The notes: generated from the letters alone by a model not told the origin. A DNA stretch of 36,488 bases from Staphylococcus microti (GCF_000934465.1 NZ_JXWY01000022.1:1-36488); one strand, 5' to 3'. Counted from the stretch's first letter, positions 19,227 through 28,029 are shown. Numbers and translations are program-made.

Positions 19227-19398
19227 GGGAGCGGGACAGAAAGCTTATTTTTACAAAAAGCTTTCGTCGTCCCGCCCCGGCAAGGGTGACTAGAAGTGAA
19301 AAAAGTTTTTTAAAACGCATTTTCACTTCAGACACCTACTGCCATTTACAAATATTTGCTTACTTATTTAAAAAATTTTTCCTATGTCCCAGCCCCTA
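19227..19398. repeat. Composite intergenic element (copy A of a dispersed structured repeat)
   Basis: Three parts are visible. A strong hairpin at 19227-19278 has arms GGGAGCGGGAC and GTCCCGCCCC plus an inner GAAAGCTT pairing. A block at 19277-19369 contains a perfect small hairpin (GAAGTGAA at 19293 with TTCACTTC at 19322). A closing gtcccagcccc lies at 19386-19396. The block 19277-19369 reappears in reverse orientation at 35620-35712. The element lies downstream of both the DJ-1 gene and cidC and may also end cidC transcription. Confidence 0.8.
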
Positions 19399-19413
19399 TG
19401 TCAGACAATCTAT

Positions 19414-21159
19414 TTATAAGAAACGTTTTGCTGCGGTTGACATTGATGGCATTTCATCAAGTACGAGTTTGCCATCTTCAGCCAAACTACGATACGCCCA
19501 TTTTGCATAGTTTTTCGCTTCTTCAGGCACAATTTTACCTGGTAAAGGTGCAGCGTTTGGATCAACGTATACGTTAACGATAACTGGTTTGTGTTGTTGT
19601 ACAGCTGTTTGTACGATAGCATCGACATCTTCGGGGTCTTTCAATGTGTAGCCAATACCGCCACAAATTTCAGCAAACTTCGCAAAGTCCATATCGCTAA
19701 ATGAAATACCGTATTCAAGTTCGCCTGCTGCTTGTTGTTCGTATTTAATAAATGATAGCTCTTGGTTGTTCAACACGAAGAGCACCATTGGTAAACGATA
19801 TTGTACAGCTGTCGCAAAGTCTTGCATCACCATCTCGAATGCACCGTCACCAGAAATGGCAATGATTGGACGTTCTGGAAAGGCAATGCGTGATGCAATA
19901 GCAGTTGGAAGGGCACAGCCCATCGTACCAAGCCAGCTTGAAATAATAAAGTGGTTGTTCACACCTAAATTTAAATAACGTGTTGACCAAACCGTTGATG
20001 TCCCAACGTCGGCTGCTACGACAGTATTTGGTGTGATCACTTTATTAATCGCATCCATTAAACGCTCAGGGCGAATCGGTGCGTCTGTGTTTGTACGATC
20101 CTCTTGCATCCATTGATCCCAAGTCTTTTTATGCTCGAGAATTTCGTTTAAAAATGGACGTTTTTCAACAGCGTCAATCGCATCATTTAACGCTTGTAAT
20201 GCAAGTTTCGTATCGCCTACGATTGGTGCATCGATATTGAAGCGGTGTCCAATAGCGTCGCTATCACGGTCGATTTGAATCGCAGCAATATCTTTTTTCG
20301 GTAAATAGTCTACGTACGGGTAGTTCGTACCAATCATGATTAATAAGTCGGCATTTTGCATCGCTTGATAAGACGGTTTTGTGCCGATTTTGCCGATATT
20401 TCCTAAATTATATGGGTGTGCATCGCCAACGACTGTTTTTGCAGGCAATGTCACCATCGTTGGTATTTTTGCTTTTTCAATAAAAGCTTTTACTTCTTCT
20501 TTTGCCTCTTTGGCACCGAGTCCAACGAGTACGACAGGTTTTTTACTTTTATTCAGTAATGCAGCTGCACGTTCGATTTCATGTGCAGATGGTGGTTGTG
20601 GTGCAGCAAAGTCCTGATTGACGTGTTCTGGGAACTTTGCATCTATTTTTGTATTTAATATATTATTTGGCAGTGTTAAAACGGCGACACCATTTTCACG
20701 ATATGCTGTACGAATGGCTTCGTCAACAATATCGAATATGCGTGGTGCATCACTATCTTTCAATTGATAATTGTAAACTGCAACATCTTCAAATAAGTGT
20801 GGCAAATCGACTTCTTGGAATGCTTTCGTACCGAGTTTGTGACTATCTGCTTGTCCGGCAAGAATAAGTTGGGGTACGTTATCCATCTTCGCGTCATACA
20901 TCCCGTTTAACAGATGAATGGCACCAGGTCCGCCGATACCGAGTGCAACACCGATTTTACCTGTAAGTTTTGTATAAGCCGCTGCGGATAGACTCGCAAC
21001 TTCTTCATGGCGCACATGTACAAACTTGATCGTTGATTCAACAGCTTTTAAGCCGTCCACAACTGCATCAATGGAGTCACCAGGAATACCGTATACGTGA
21101 TCGATATCCCAAGCCTCTAACGCACGAATCAATCCCATGTTTGCTTTTACTTTTGCCAT
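19414..21159 (-). CDS. cidC: Pyruvate oxidase, CidC type (acetate-forming)
   Basis: The 581-residue thiamine-diphosphate flavoenzyme converts pyruvate to acetate and CO2. The N-terminal domain has the catalytic glutamate region VHVRHEEVASLSAAAY; the central domain binds flavin; the C-terminal domain has the ThDP/Mg motif GDGAFEMVMQDFATA ending NN. The protein agrees closely, as I recall it, with S. aureus CidC, including the end PSMSTAAKRFL. CidC feeds electrons to the membrane quinone pool and drives acetate-linked cell death. In S. aureus the gene sits with cidAB elsewhere on the chromosome; here no cidA, cidB or cidR is beside it. GAAAGGAAG precedes the ATG. Confidence 0.88.
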   Translation of the reverse strand: MAKVKANMGLIRALEAWDIDHVYGIPGDSIDAVVDGLKAVESTIKFVHVRHEEVASLSAAAYTKLTGKIGVALGIGGPGAIHLLNGMYDAKMDNVPQLILAGQADSHKLGTKAFQEVDLPHLFEDVAVYNYQLKDSDAPRIFDIVDEAIRTAYRENGVAVLTLPNNILNTKIDAKFPEHVNQDFAAPQPPSAHEIERAAALLNKSKKPVVLVGLGAKEAKEEVKAFIEKAKIPTMVTLPAKTVVGDAHPYNLGNIGKIGTKPSYQAMQNADLLIMIGTNYPYVDYLPKKDIAAIQIDRDSDAIGHRFNIDAPIVGDTKLALQALNDAIDAVEKRPFLNEILEHKKTWDQWMQEDRTNTDAPIRPERLMDAINKVITPNTVVAADVGTSTVWSTRYLNLGVNNHFIISSWLGTMGCALPTAIASRIAFPERPIIAISGDGAFEMVMQDFATAVQYRLPMVLFVLNNQELSFIKYEQQAAGELEYGISFSDMDFAKFAEICGGIGYTLKDPEDVDAIVQTAVQQHKPVIVNVYVDPNAAPLPGKIVPEEAKNYAKWAYRSLAEDGKLVLDEMPSMSTAAKRFL

Positions 21160-21321
21160 ATGACATACTTCCTTTCAAAAATAAGACTGCTTATTGTATA
21201 CCCACTTTTTCTAATTTATATCACTCATGCTCGAGACTGATTTTTCATGAATAGTATAGATTAAACGCGGGATACTTGATAAACTCAGATAAAGAAGACT
21301 AGAGAAAGTAGGTCATCATGC

Positions 21322-22125
21322 ATGAGAAGATCTGACCGAATCCGCCAACAACAGCTAGAACAACACAACGAACCGCACTATAACACATACTATCGACCGG
21401 TAGGGACGCCACCGAATAAGCGGAGACCGAGACGTATTTTTCGCTCCATACTTTTTGGTGTGCTTATCTGTTTCATTTTATTTGTAGGCGTGATGTTCTT
21501 ATTAGCCCAAAGAGCAGATGTTTCGGATTTAGAACAAATTGAAAATAAAGCGACATATGTCGATGGTGAAATGATGCCGAGTTATACGAAAGGGGCGTTT
21601 GTCGCAGTTGAAGATAGACGTTTCTACAAACATCACGGTGTTGACTTCCGAGGAAGTATTCGTGCTATTTTTACGTCGATTAAAGATCCAGATCGCTTAC
21701 AAGGTGGTAGTACGATTACGCAGCAGTTAGTGAAAAATTATTACTATGATAATCAGCAAACGTTAACTCGTAAATTAAAAGAGATGTTTGTCGCATGGCG
21801 TGTAGAAGATGAGTATGATAAAGATGAGATTCTTAGCTATTATATGAATAATATTTTCTTTGGAGATAATAGTTACACGGTTGAATCAGCAGCGAACTAT
21901 TACTTTGGGACGACGACGAATGTGAATAATACGAACTTGCCTCAGATTACGGTATTGCAAAGTGCCATTTTAGCGAGCAAAGTCAATGCACCATCTGTCT
22001 ATAACGTCAACGATATGTCGCCATCATTTATTAATCGTACGAAAATGACGTTAGAAAAAATGAAGCAACAAGGTTATATTTCTGAAATGCAATATACAGA
22101 GGCGTTACAACAGTTAGGTGCTTAA
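21322..22125 (+). CDS. sgtB: Monofunctional peptidoglycan glycosyltransferase
   Basis: The 267-residue GT51 enzyme polymerises lipid II into glycan strands. It has a basic cytoplasmic N-terminus, one membrane helix (about residues 44-66, [20 protein letters not shown]) and then the extracellular domain. Motifs are [18 protein letters not shown] with the catalytic glutamate, [16 protein letters not shown], and [13 protein letters not shown]. There is no transpeptidase domain. In S. aureus sgtB is induced through VraSR, encoded at 9452-11812. The ATG at 21322 fits the usual length; another ATG 4 bp upstream is out of frame. Confidence 0.96.
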   Translation: MRRSDRIRQQQLEQHNEPHYNTYYRPVGTPPNKRRPRRIFRSILFGVLICFILFVGVMFLLAQRADVSDLEQIENKATYVDGEMMPSYTKGAFVAVEDRRFYKHHGVDFRGSIRAIFTSIKDPDRLQGGSTITQQLVKNYYYDNQQTLTRKLKEMFVAWRVEDEYDKDEILSYYMNNIFFGDNSYTVESAANYYFGTTTNVNNTNLPQITVLQSAILASKVNAPSVYNVNDMSPSFINRTKMTLEKMKQQGYISEMQYTEALQQLGA

Positions 22126-22153
22126 GACGGACTGGTTAGCTTTCAGTAAGATC

Positions 22154-22192
22154 ATCCCATACGACTCATTGTTCTAAAAGAGTCGGTGGGAT
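22154..22192 (+). terminator. Probable terminator of sgtB
   Basis: ATCCCA and CGACTC pair with GAGTCG and TGGGAT to form a 12-bp interrupted stem. The T-rich tail is weak (atatttat). Confidence 0.65.
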
Positions 22193-22212
22193 ATATTTAT
22201 GCACTTTACCAC

Positions 22213-22258
22213 TTTGTAAATCTAGTTGTTTTCAACACTTTACAAATTCAATTATAAT
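22213..22258 (+). promoter_or_regulatory. recX promoter region with an 8-bp inverted repeat
   Basis: TATAAT lies at 22253-22258, about 40 bp before recX. Upstream, TTTGTAAA (22213-22220) and TTTACAAA (22239-22246) form a perfect inverted repeat that overlaps the spacer and -35 region. No LexA-type GAAC-N4-GTTC site is present. The binding factor, if any, is unknown. Confidence 0.45.
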
Positions 22259-22298
22259 GAGTACATTAAGTTATTTTCATGGATAAGGAGGGTGATGT

Positions 22299-23102
22299 AT
22301 GGCAGTTATTTCTAAAATCGAAGTTCAGAAAAAAGATCAAGAACGTTTCAACCTCTATGTAGACGGCGCTTTTAAAGCGGGTATTTCTATCGATACGCTC
22401 GTCGCCTTTAATTTGAAAAAGGGCGATACGGTTGATGAAGCGCAAATTGAACGTATTCTCGCCCGTGAATATCAACAGCAAGCGAATAATCAGGCACTGA
22501 ATTACTTGTCACATCGCAAGCGAACGCGCCATGAAATTGCGACACATCTCGCTGATAAAGATTATACAGAAACAGTAATTGCTGAAGCGATTGCTTATTG
22601 CGAACGATTGCGATTAATTGATCATGAGGATTATGTGGAGAGTTTAAAAAATACGATGTTGCGAACGACGGATAAAGGACCTGAAGTTTTTCGTCAGAAG
22701 CTTTACAAAGCAGGTATTGAAAAACCGTTGATTGAAGCGGGTGTTGCACAATATGTTGACGAGCAGCCTTTTGAACAAATTTATCAAATTGCTGAAAAGA
22801 TTGTACGTCAAAAAAAGGGACCCGTTGCGAAAGTTCGACAGCAAGTGCAACAAGGACTTATGAAAAAAGGGTATCAACTTGAAACGATACATGCAGTTAT
22901 AGATGCGCTAGATTTTGAACAAGATCCAGAAATGATCGATAACTTATTGCAACGAGATCTAGAGAAATTTTATAATAAATATGAGAGACGATATGATGGA
23001 CGTCAATTAATCATGAAAACAATGGAAGCGTTAATGCGAAAAGGTTACGCTTATGATGATGTCCAACGAAAAATAAGAGAGAGTGGTATTGAAGATGCAT
23101 AA
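22299..23102 (+). CDS. recX: RecX regulatory protein
   Basis: The 267-residue protein consists of repeated three-helix RecX modules (NQALNYLSHRKRTRHEIATHL, GPEVFRQKLYKAGIEKPLIE, RRYDGRQLIMKTMEALMRKG). RecX binds RecA filaments and modulates strand exchange and SOS. The family motif of the first module is intact. GGAGGGTGATGT precedes the ATG. recA is not adjacent, as is usual in staphylococci. The gene overlaps yfhH by 8 bp; the recX-yfhH order is also found in Bacillus. Confidence 0.94.
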   Translation: MAVISKIEVQKKDQERFNLYVDGAFKAGISIDTLVAFNLKKGDTVDEAQIERILAREYQQQANNQALNYLSHRKRTRHEIATHLADKDYTETVIAEAIAYCERLRLIDHEDYVESLKNTMLRTTDKGPEVFRQKLYKAGIEKPLIEAGVAQYVDEQPFEQIYQIAEKIVRQKKGPVAKVRQQVQQGLMKKGYQLETIHAVIDALDFEQDPEMIDNLLQRDLEKFYNKYERRYDGRQLIMKTMEALMRKGYAYDDVQRKIRESGIEDA

Positions 23103-23409
23103 TAAACGTCTAAGCGAGATGGATCGCCAAGAGATTTTTCACGAGATACAGACCTATAAAGAAAAAATGCGCAAAGCTGAAATGAATGGTATTATGAATG
23201 AATATGATGTATATCAAAACAAAGTAGTGATTGCGGAAAGCTATTTAGTAGACCCTGAAACAGTCGAAATCGGCAAAATTTACCCACTTCAAGACGGTTC
23301 TGATGATCACTTCAAAGTGGAGCGTTTGAAAGGTGTTTTTGCATGGGGATACCGCATTAATAGCGTGCGCTTTGAAGAAGGCTTACCGCTCTCTTTATTA
23401 AAATTATAG
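23095..23409 (+). CDS. yfhH: YfhH family protein
   Basis: The 104-residue protein has a helical N-terminal half (LSEMDRQEIFHEIQTYKEKM) and an SH3-like beta-rich C-terminal half (IGKIYPLQDGSDDHFKVERL, FAWGYRIN). It matches Bacillus YfhH in length and position after recX. Its function is unknown. The start at 23095 lies in the last codons of recX, and a weak purine-rich site precedes it. An earlier in-frame GTG at 23083 is less likely. Confidence 0.85.
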   Translation: MHNKRLSEMDRQEIFHEIQTYKEKMRKAEMNGIMNEYDVYQNKVVIAESYLVDPETVEIGKIYPLQDGSDDHFKVERLKGVFAWGYRINSVRFEEGLPLSLLKL

Positions 23410-23424
23410 AAGGGGTTTACGTAG

Positions 23425-24954
23425 ATGAGTAATGCAATTGTGTTGAAGATGATCAACGTGACACACTATTACCGTAACCAAAAGAAACAAAATGTGCTTA
23501 AGCCCTTTAGTTATCAACCTGAAGACATTGAATTGAACAACATTTCGCTACATATTTATCAAGGAGAAGCACTCGGTATTATCGGGGAGCCTGCTTCATC
23601 CAAGTCGCTCGTTGGTGAGATTCTCGCCGGAACGGTATTACCTGATAAAGGGCGTGTCGTGCGAAAAGCATCCATGTTCTATGCGAATATGAATCAGAAA
23701 ACGGTAGAACAAATTGAAGTTATAGATTATGTCAATGATGTAATTCAATTGTATGAAGACGAAGTGCCTAAGCATAAAGTGATACAAGTCATGAAATACG
23801 CGCACTTAGCGGACTATAAACACGAGCTCGTACGCAATTTGACAGATGAACAATATGCACAACTGTTGTTTAGCTTAGCACGTTCATCTAATGCAGAAAT
23901 CATTATTTTTAGTCATATTTTATCGTATTTAGATGCGTCATTTTTTGAAAAAGCGAAAGCGATGTATACGGAATACATAAATAAAGGCTTAACGTGGATT
24001 GCGATTGATAATGATATTTCTAAAATTAAAGCGGTGAGCAACTACATCGCATGGATTTCACATGGCCAATTGCGCATGGAAGGTGTTGTCAAGCATGTGA
24101 TACCGGTGTTTGAACGTCATGAGCAAGATCGTCAAAGCATTGAGTCAGAGGAAGCGTTGGAGCATTTTGATGAAGATTGGAAACGTAATCGTTCGAGAAT
24201 GCCGGAATTAACGTATAATTTTAAGCGTATTGAACGTTATCATCATGCACAGCCACCGGTATTTTTATCGCGCATATGGACGTGGACAGCCATTTTTCTA
24301 GGTGGCATGATTTTGTCCGGCTTGTTTATATTTAATGATTTAGGAAAGTTGGATACGTTACAATTTACCGCGCAAAATGGCTTGACGTCTCAATCAGAAG
24401 ATCCGTATGTAGAAAAGTTGGCATATGGGATTGTAACAGCAAATCAAGCCACATTATCACCATTGAAACATAAAGGAAATGAAGTCAATGTGCCCTATCA
24501 TACGGTTGCGACGATTACAGGTGAGAACAAGCGCAAATATCGTGTGACGCTTAATGATCAAACGTATAGTGTACCGAAAGAAAAGTTTTATTACTTCAAT
24601 CCAGCAGCCCTTTATAATGACGTTGAACGTGATACATTAGCGCCATTTATGAAACAAAATTATATTAATTATGTAGACTATTTTAACGGTGAATTGCATA
24701 AATCTCATGACGAGGTAAATGAAAAGCTCGTGCCAGAAAAGAAAAACCGTTATGTCGAACCGATATTGGAACAACCGATTGCGATGTTATTTGATGATCA
24801 AAACAAGTTGATTGGTTATCAATTTCCAATTGTGAAAGAAGATCAGTTGAAAGAAAAATTTAACATTGATGATGATATTTGGGTAGCTAAGACTGAAGCA
24901 GGCTACTATATTGCAGATTTTAAAGCACATCAATGGATATTTATAGAATTGTAG
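23425..24954 (+). CDS. TarH-like ABC protein with degenerate nucleotide-binding motifs and a C-terminal extracytoplasmic domain
   Basis: Residues 1-235 have the fold order of a TagH/TarH-type ABC ATPase, but the key motifs are changed. The P-loop reads GEPASSKS (54-61; the usual second glycine is S). The signature reads LTDEQ (139-143) instead of LSGGQ. The Walker B end reads IIIFSHIL, lacking the aspartate and glutamate, and the H-loop region (AIDNDISK) lacks histidine. ATP hydrolysis is therefore doubtful. One membrane helix (284-304) leads to a domain of about 200 residues outside the cell, the layout of TarH proteins with an SH3-like extension. The permease gene follows after 10 bp. A scaffold or regulatory role is inference. 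Confidence 0.82.
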   Translation: MSNAIVLKMINVTHYYRNQKKQNVLKPFSYQPEDIELNNISLHIYQGEALGIIGEPASSKSLVGEILAGTVLPDKGRVVRKASMFYANMNQKTVEQIEVIDYVNDVIQLYEDEVPKHKVIQVMKYAHLADYKHELVRNLTDEQYAQLLFSLARSSNAEIIIFSHILSYLDASFFEKAKAMYTEYINKGLTWIAIDNDISKIKAVSNYIAWISHGQLRMEGVVKHVIPVFERHEQDRQSIESEEALEHFDEDWKRNRSRMPELTYNFKRIERYHHAQPPVFLSRIWTWTAIFLGGMILSGLFIFNDLGKLDTLQFTAQNGLTSQSEDPYVEKLAYGIVTANQATLSPLKHKGNEVNVPYHTVATITGENKRKYRVTLNDQTYSVPKEKFYYFNPAALYNDVERDTLAPFMKQNYINYVDYFNGELHKSHDEVNEKLVPEKKNRYVEPILEQPIAMLFDDQNKLIGYQFPIVKEDQLKEKFNIDDDIWVAKTEAGYYIADFKAHQWIFIEL

Positions 24955-24964
24955 GTGAGCATGT

Positions 24965-25777
24965 GTGGTAGAGAGCTTCATTCGATTTTTTCATGAAATA
25001 CCACGATTTTTTCGTTATGCGCTATATCGCATTAAAATGCATCGACGCTGGGTACTAATCACTTTTCTTGTGAGTAGCTTACTCATGTTGCTAACAACGT
25101 TGTTTTTTCGTTTGTTTGGAACAATTGATATTACACAAGTTTCTGTACACTATCGTCTTACAGGCATTGTGACATTTGCGGTGATTTGGATTGCAATCTA
25201 TAACAACTATCGTTTCTTTCCACGAGATTATTATGTCACGCGACACTTTAATAGCAGCCCGTTTTTACATGTCGTATTATCAGGTGCGCTGTATAGTATT
25301 GTCTTATTTGTGCTAATGATTGTTATGATTATTTTAAAGTCAATCAACACAGAGACGACGTGGTTTGGTGTATTATTCTATAGTGTGATGAGCATGTTTT
25401 TTATAATTACGTTGTCGTTTTTATTCGGCGTGATTTATATGCTATATCCTAAGCTAGATCGTTTATTTTATATTGTCTCAGCAATTTTATTTGTACTTGT
25501 GCCGATTTTTTACATTCCGGAAGATACGTCAAATCTCATAACACATCTACTCATGTTGAATCCATTTTATTATTTAGTGAATGGCATGCAACAGTCTGTA
25601 ATTGTTGGACACGATGCTGTGAACCATCTCGGTTATCATTTATACTTTTTATGTTTTATGGGGCTGATGATTGTTTTTAGCTTTGCGTTAAGAGATTATG
25701 TGACGCAATTAAAGCCTAATGAACATACGAATACACAAGCTACAGAAGATGATGCGTCAACAGTAGAAGAAGCATAA
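24965..25777 (+). CDS. ABC-2 type permease, TarG-like
   Basis: The 270-residue protein has six hydrophobic helices: about 29-51, then LTGIVTFAVIWIAIY, a long pair around 95-150, VSAILFVLVPIFYI, and a C-terminal YFLCFMGLMIVFSFAL. The element NPFYYLVNGMQQSV resembles the conserved segment of polysaccharide/teichoic acid exporters. It is thus the likely membrane partner of the degenerate ATPase upstream. The start is GTG at 24965 with AGGTGA 6 bp before; an ATG at 24961 is in another frame. The C-terminus ends in an acidic tail. Substrate unknown. Confidence 0.8.
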   Translation: MVESFIRFFHEIPRFFRYALYRIKMHRRWVLITFLVSSLLMLLTTLFFRLFGTIDITQVSVHYRLTGIVTFAVIWIAIYNNYRFFPRDYYVTRHFNSSPFLHVVLSGALYSIVLFVLMIVMIILKSINTETTWFGVLFYSVMSMFFIITLSFLFGVIYMLYPKLDRLFYIVSAILFVLVPIFYIPEDTSNLITHLLMLNPFYYLVNGMQQSVIVGHDAVNHLGYHLYFLCFMGLMIVFSFALRDYVTQLKPNEHTNTQATEDDASTVEEA

Positions 25778-25825
25778 AAAATCCCGATATACTTCCAATA
25801 TTAGTGGAGTGTATCGGGATTTTTA
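25776..25825. terminator. Bidirectional terminator between the permease and yfhP
   Basis: The arms aaaaatcccgatatac and gtgtatcgggattttt pair nearly perfectly. A-run and T-run flank the two sides of this convergent junction. Confidence 0.92.
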
Positions 25826-25828
25826 CTT

Positions 25829-26806
25829 TTAATGGGCATAGAGTTTTTTCATTAATTTATCTTCACTGAATACCCAACCTGTGTATGAATGTAAAACATT
25901 AAGTTCTTGATCCAAATGTGCAATGGCAACAAATTGATAATGCCCATTTTTTAAATAGCGTAAATCAATAAGTCGAAGCTCTGTCGTTTCATCATCGATA
26001 TGTTCAATATGCCAACGATAAATGGACGAGAAATTTAAAAACGCACGAATATTTGGATCTCTTCTTACAGGTTTCATAATATTAATGTCAGGCAACGGTT
26101 GGCGTTTCACTTTATCACTAAATACGATATTTCTACCAAAGCTGCGGCCGACATAATCATGTTGTTCGGTTTGAATTGCGATACGCCATTGCATAAAACG
26201 AATGGTTGGTGCGATAAAAACTTTAGTCGGTTGCCCGAGGTGTTGTACTTGATTGAGCGCCTGTTTTTTTAACCAACCACGCATTTGGAAGCGCAGTATA
26301 TAGTAGCAAATTAATAGTACGAACGTCGGTCCAAACACAACATATGGATGAACGCCCATTGACCATATTGCGATTGCTACGAGCAAAATTGTAAATATGA
26401 TTGGGTCAAACGTATTAATCACACTGAGTTGAATCCATTTGTTTGAAAAAGGACGCAAGGCTTGTGTGCCGTAAGAATTAAAAATATCAACGAACACGTG
26501 GAGTGCCACGGCCAATTGTGCCCAAAGCCAGATATGCAATGGCGGGACACCTGTAAAAAAGGTGAAAGTGATAAACGTAATAAGTAACGGCCAAAGTATT
26601 GTAAACGGAATCGAGTGTGTAATCCCTCGATGATGGGTAATATATGTTGCGTTATTTTTTAATTTTAGTACAGTATCTATATCAGGAATTAAAGAACCAG
26701 CAATTAAAACTGTTGCTGTCGCCGCGAAGTTATCGGCAAGTGTTGGATCAGTTGTTGCAAGCGCAGTTAAACTAACGCCCATTGCGATATGTGTAGCTGT
26801 ATCCAT
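25829..26806 (-). CDS. YfhP-like membrane-bound metal-dependent hydrolase (YdjM/DUF457 family)
   Basis: The 325-residue protein has a histidine/aspartate-rich first half: DTATHIAMG, IPDIDTVLK, THHRGITHS and HVFVDIFNSYG are the metal-binding motifs of the YdjM family. Four or five membrane helices intervene, and a soluble domain of about 130 residues follows. The in vivo substrate is not known. I start at the ATG at 26806 because MDTATH begins the family in Bacillus and staphylococci; a GTG 9 bp earlier is also open. The upstream ribosome site (GAGTGAG) is weak. mutY is divergent. Confidence 0.85.
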   Translation of the reverse strand: MDTATHIAMGVSLTALATTDPTLADNFAATATVLIAGSLIPDIDTVLKLKNNATYITHHRGITHSIPFTILWPLLITFITFTFFTGVPPLHIWLWAQLAVALHVFVDIFNSYGTQALRPFSNKWIQLSVINTFDPIIFTILLVAIAIWSMGVHPYVVFGPTFVLLICYYILRFQMRGWLKKQALNQVQHLGQPTKVFIAPTIRFMQWRIAIQTEQHDYVGRSFGRNIVFSDKVKRQPLPDINIMKPVRRDPNIRAFLNFSSIYRWHIEHIDDETTELRLIDLRYLKNGHYQFVAIAHLDQELNVLHSYTGWVFSEDKLMKKLYAH

Positions 26807-26897
26807 TTTTCTCACTCATTTCAATCATTCTTATATTTAATTATAATAGATAACCTGCATGAACTAAACTATTTCACATAACGATAAGGAGATATTT

Positions 26898-27944
26898 ATG
26901 TATTTTGAAGAGACATTTAAAGGCGCACTCGTATCGTGGTTTCAGGAGAACCAGCGACAAATGCCATGGCGTGAAACGACTAACCCGTATTATATTTGGG
27001 TCAGTGAAGTCATGTTGCAACAAACACAAGTGGATACCGTGCGTAGCTACTATAAACGCTTTATCCAACAATTTCCAATGATTGAGGATTTAGCCAGTGC
27101 CGAAGAAGATCACGTTTTAAAACTTTGGGAAGGGCTCGGCTATTACAGTCGTGCACGTAACTTTCATACGGCGGCAAAAGAAGTTGTTGCGGAACATGGC
27201 GGAAAGGTGCCACGCAATCCAGAGGCATTTCTTGCATTAAAAGGGGTAGGTCCGTATACCCAAGCAGCTGTGATGAGCATCGCTTTTGACTTACCGTTAG
27301 CAACAGTGGACGGTAATGTTTTTCGTGTATGGTCACGACTGAACGATGACACGCAAGATACGGCACTTCAAAAAACGAGAAAAGCGTATGAAACGGCTTT
27401 AGCACCTTATGTTCAAGAACAGTCTGGGACATTTAATCAAGCGATGATGGAGCTTGGTGCATTGATTTGTACGCCAACCACACCTTTATGTTTATTTTGT
27501 CCGGTACAAGCACATTGTGAAGCTTTCGATAAAGGTACAGTGTTAGAACGACCTGTCAAAACTAAAAAAATGAAAAAAACACAACATCCATTATATACGT
27601 TTTATATTGAAAATCAGCATGGCGAGATATTGATAGAACAACGTACTGCTAGCTTATTAAAAGGGATGTGGGAATTTCCAACTTATCCGGCAGATGTGGC
27701 GTTTGAAAAAATGACACAGCAATTTGGCGATAAGATAGTTATTGAGGAGGCACCAAACTTTGCATTAAAACATCAGTTTACGCATATGACATGGGACATC
27801 AAAGTATTTCGTGCTAAAGTAACTATCACAAATGAAGAAACAGGACAAGATTTACGCCGATGGATACCTACGTCACATAAAGAAGACTATACGTTCCCTG
27901 TGCCAATGACTAAAATCTATCATGCGATGCAGCAAGCGGATTGA
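26898..27944 (+). CDS. mutY: A/G-specific adenine DNA glycosylase MutY
   Basis: The 348-residue enzyme removes adenine opposite 8-oxoguanine in base-excision repair. The catalytic E37 is in SEVMLQQTQV, the helix-hairpin-helix is LKGVGPYTQAA, and D138 is in VDGNVFRVW. The iron-sulfur cluster ligands are C191, C198, C201 and C207. The C-terminal Nudix-like domain that reads 8-oxoG starts near residue 228 (TQHPLYTFYIENQHGEILIEQR). AAGGAGATATTT precedes the ATG. A small hairpin (GCAAGCG with CGCTTGC, 27932-27957) straddles the stop codon without a clear T-run. Confidence 0.97.
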   Translation: MYFEETFKGALVSWFQENQRQMPWRETTNPYYIWVSEVMLQQTQVDTVRSYYKRFIQQFPMIEDLASAEEDHVLKLWEGLGYYSRARNFHTAAKEVVAEHGGKVPRNPEAFLALKGVGPYTQAAVMSIAFDLPLATVDGNVFRVWSRLNDDTQDTALQKTRKAYETALAPYVQEQSGTFNQAMMELGALICTPTTPLCLFCPVQAHCEAFDKGTVLERPVKTKKMKKTQHPLYTFYIENQHGEILIEQRTASLLKGMWEFPTYPADVAFEKMTQQFGDKIVIEEAPNFALKHQFTHMTWDIKVFRAKVTITNEETGQDLRRWIPTSHKEDYTFPVPMTKIYHAMQQAD

Positions 27945-27964
27945 TTAAGTCGCTTGCGGTTATG

Positions 27965-27973
27965 TGCTATAAT
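27965..27973 (+). promoter_or_regulatory. Extended -10 promoter of ntdP
   Basis: TGCTATAAT is an extended -10 about 57 bp before the ntdP GTG start. The -35 is poor. Confidence 0.55.
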
Positions 27974-28029
27974 AATGCAGGAACATGACAAAAATTATCG
28001 TAATAAATTTATGAAATGGGGGGTAACAA

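Noticed and set aside
26840-26847. Divergent promoter (ATTATAAT) between yfhP and mutY
   Set aside because: The palindromic -10 fits both strands but neither side has a recognisable -35 or extended element, so no promoter was called.
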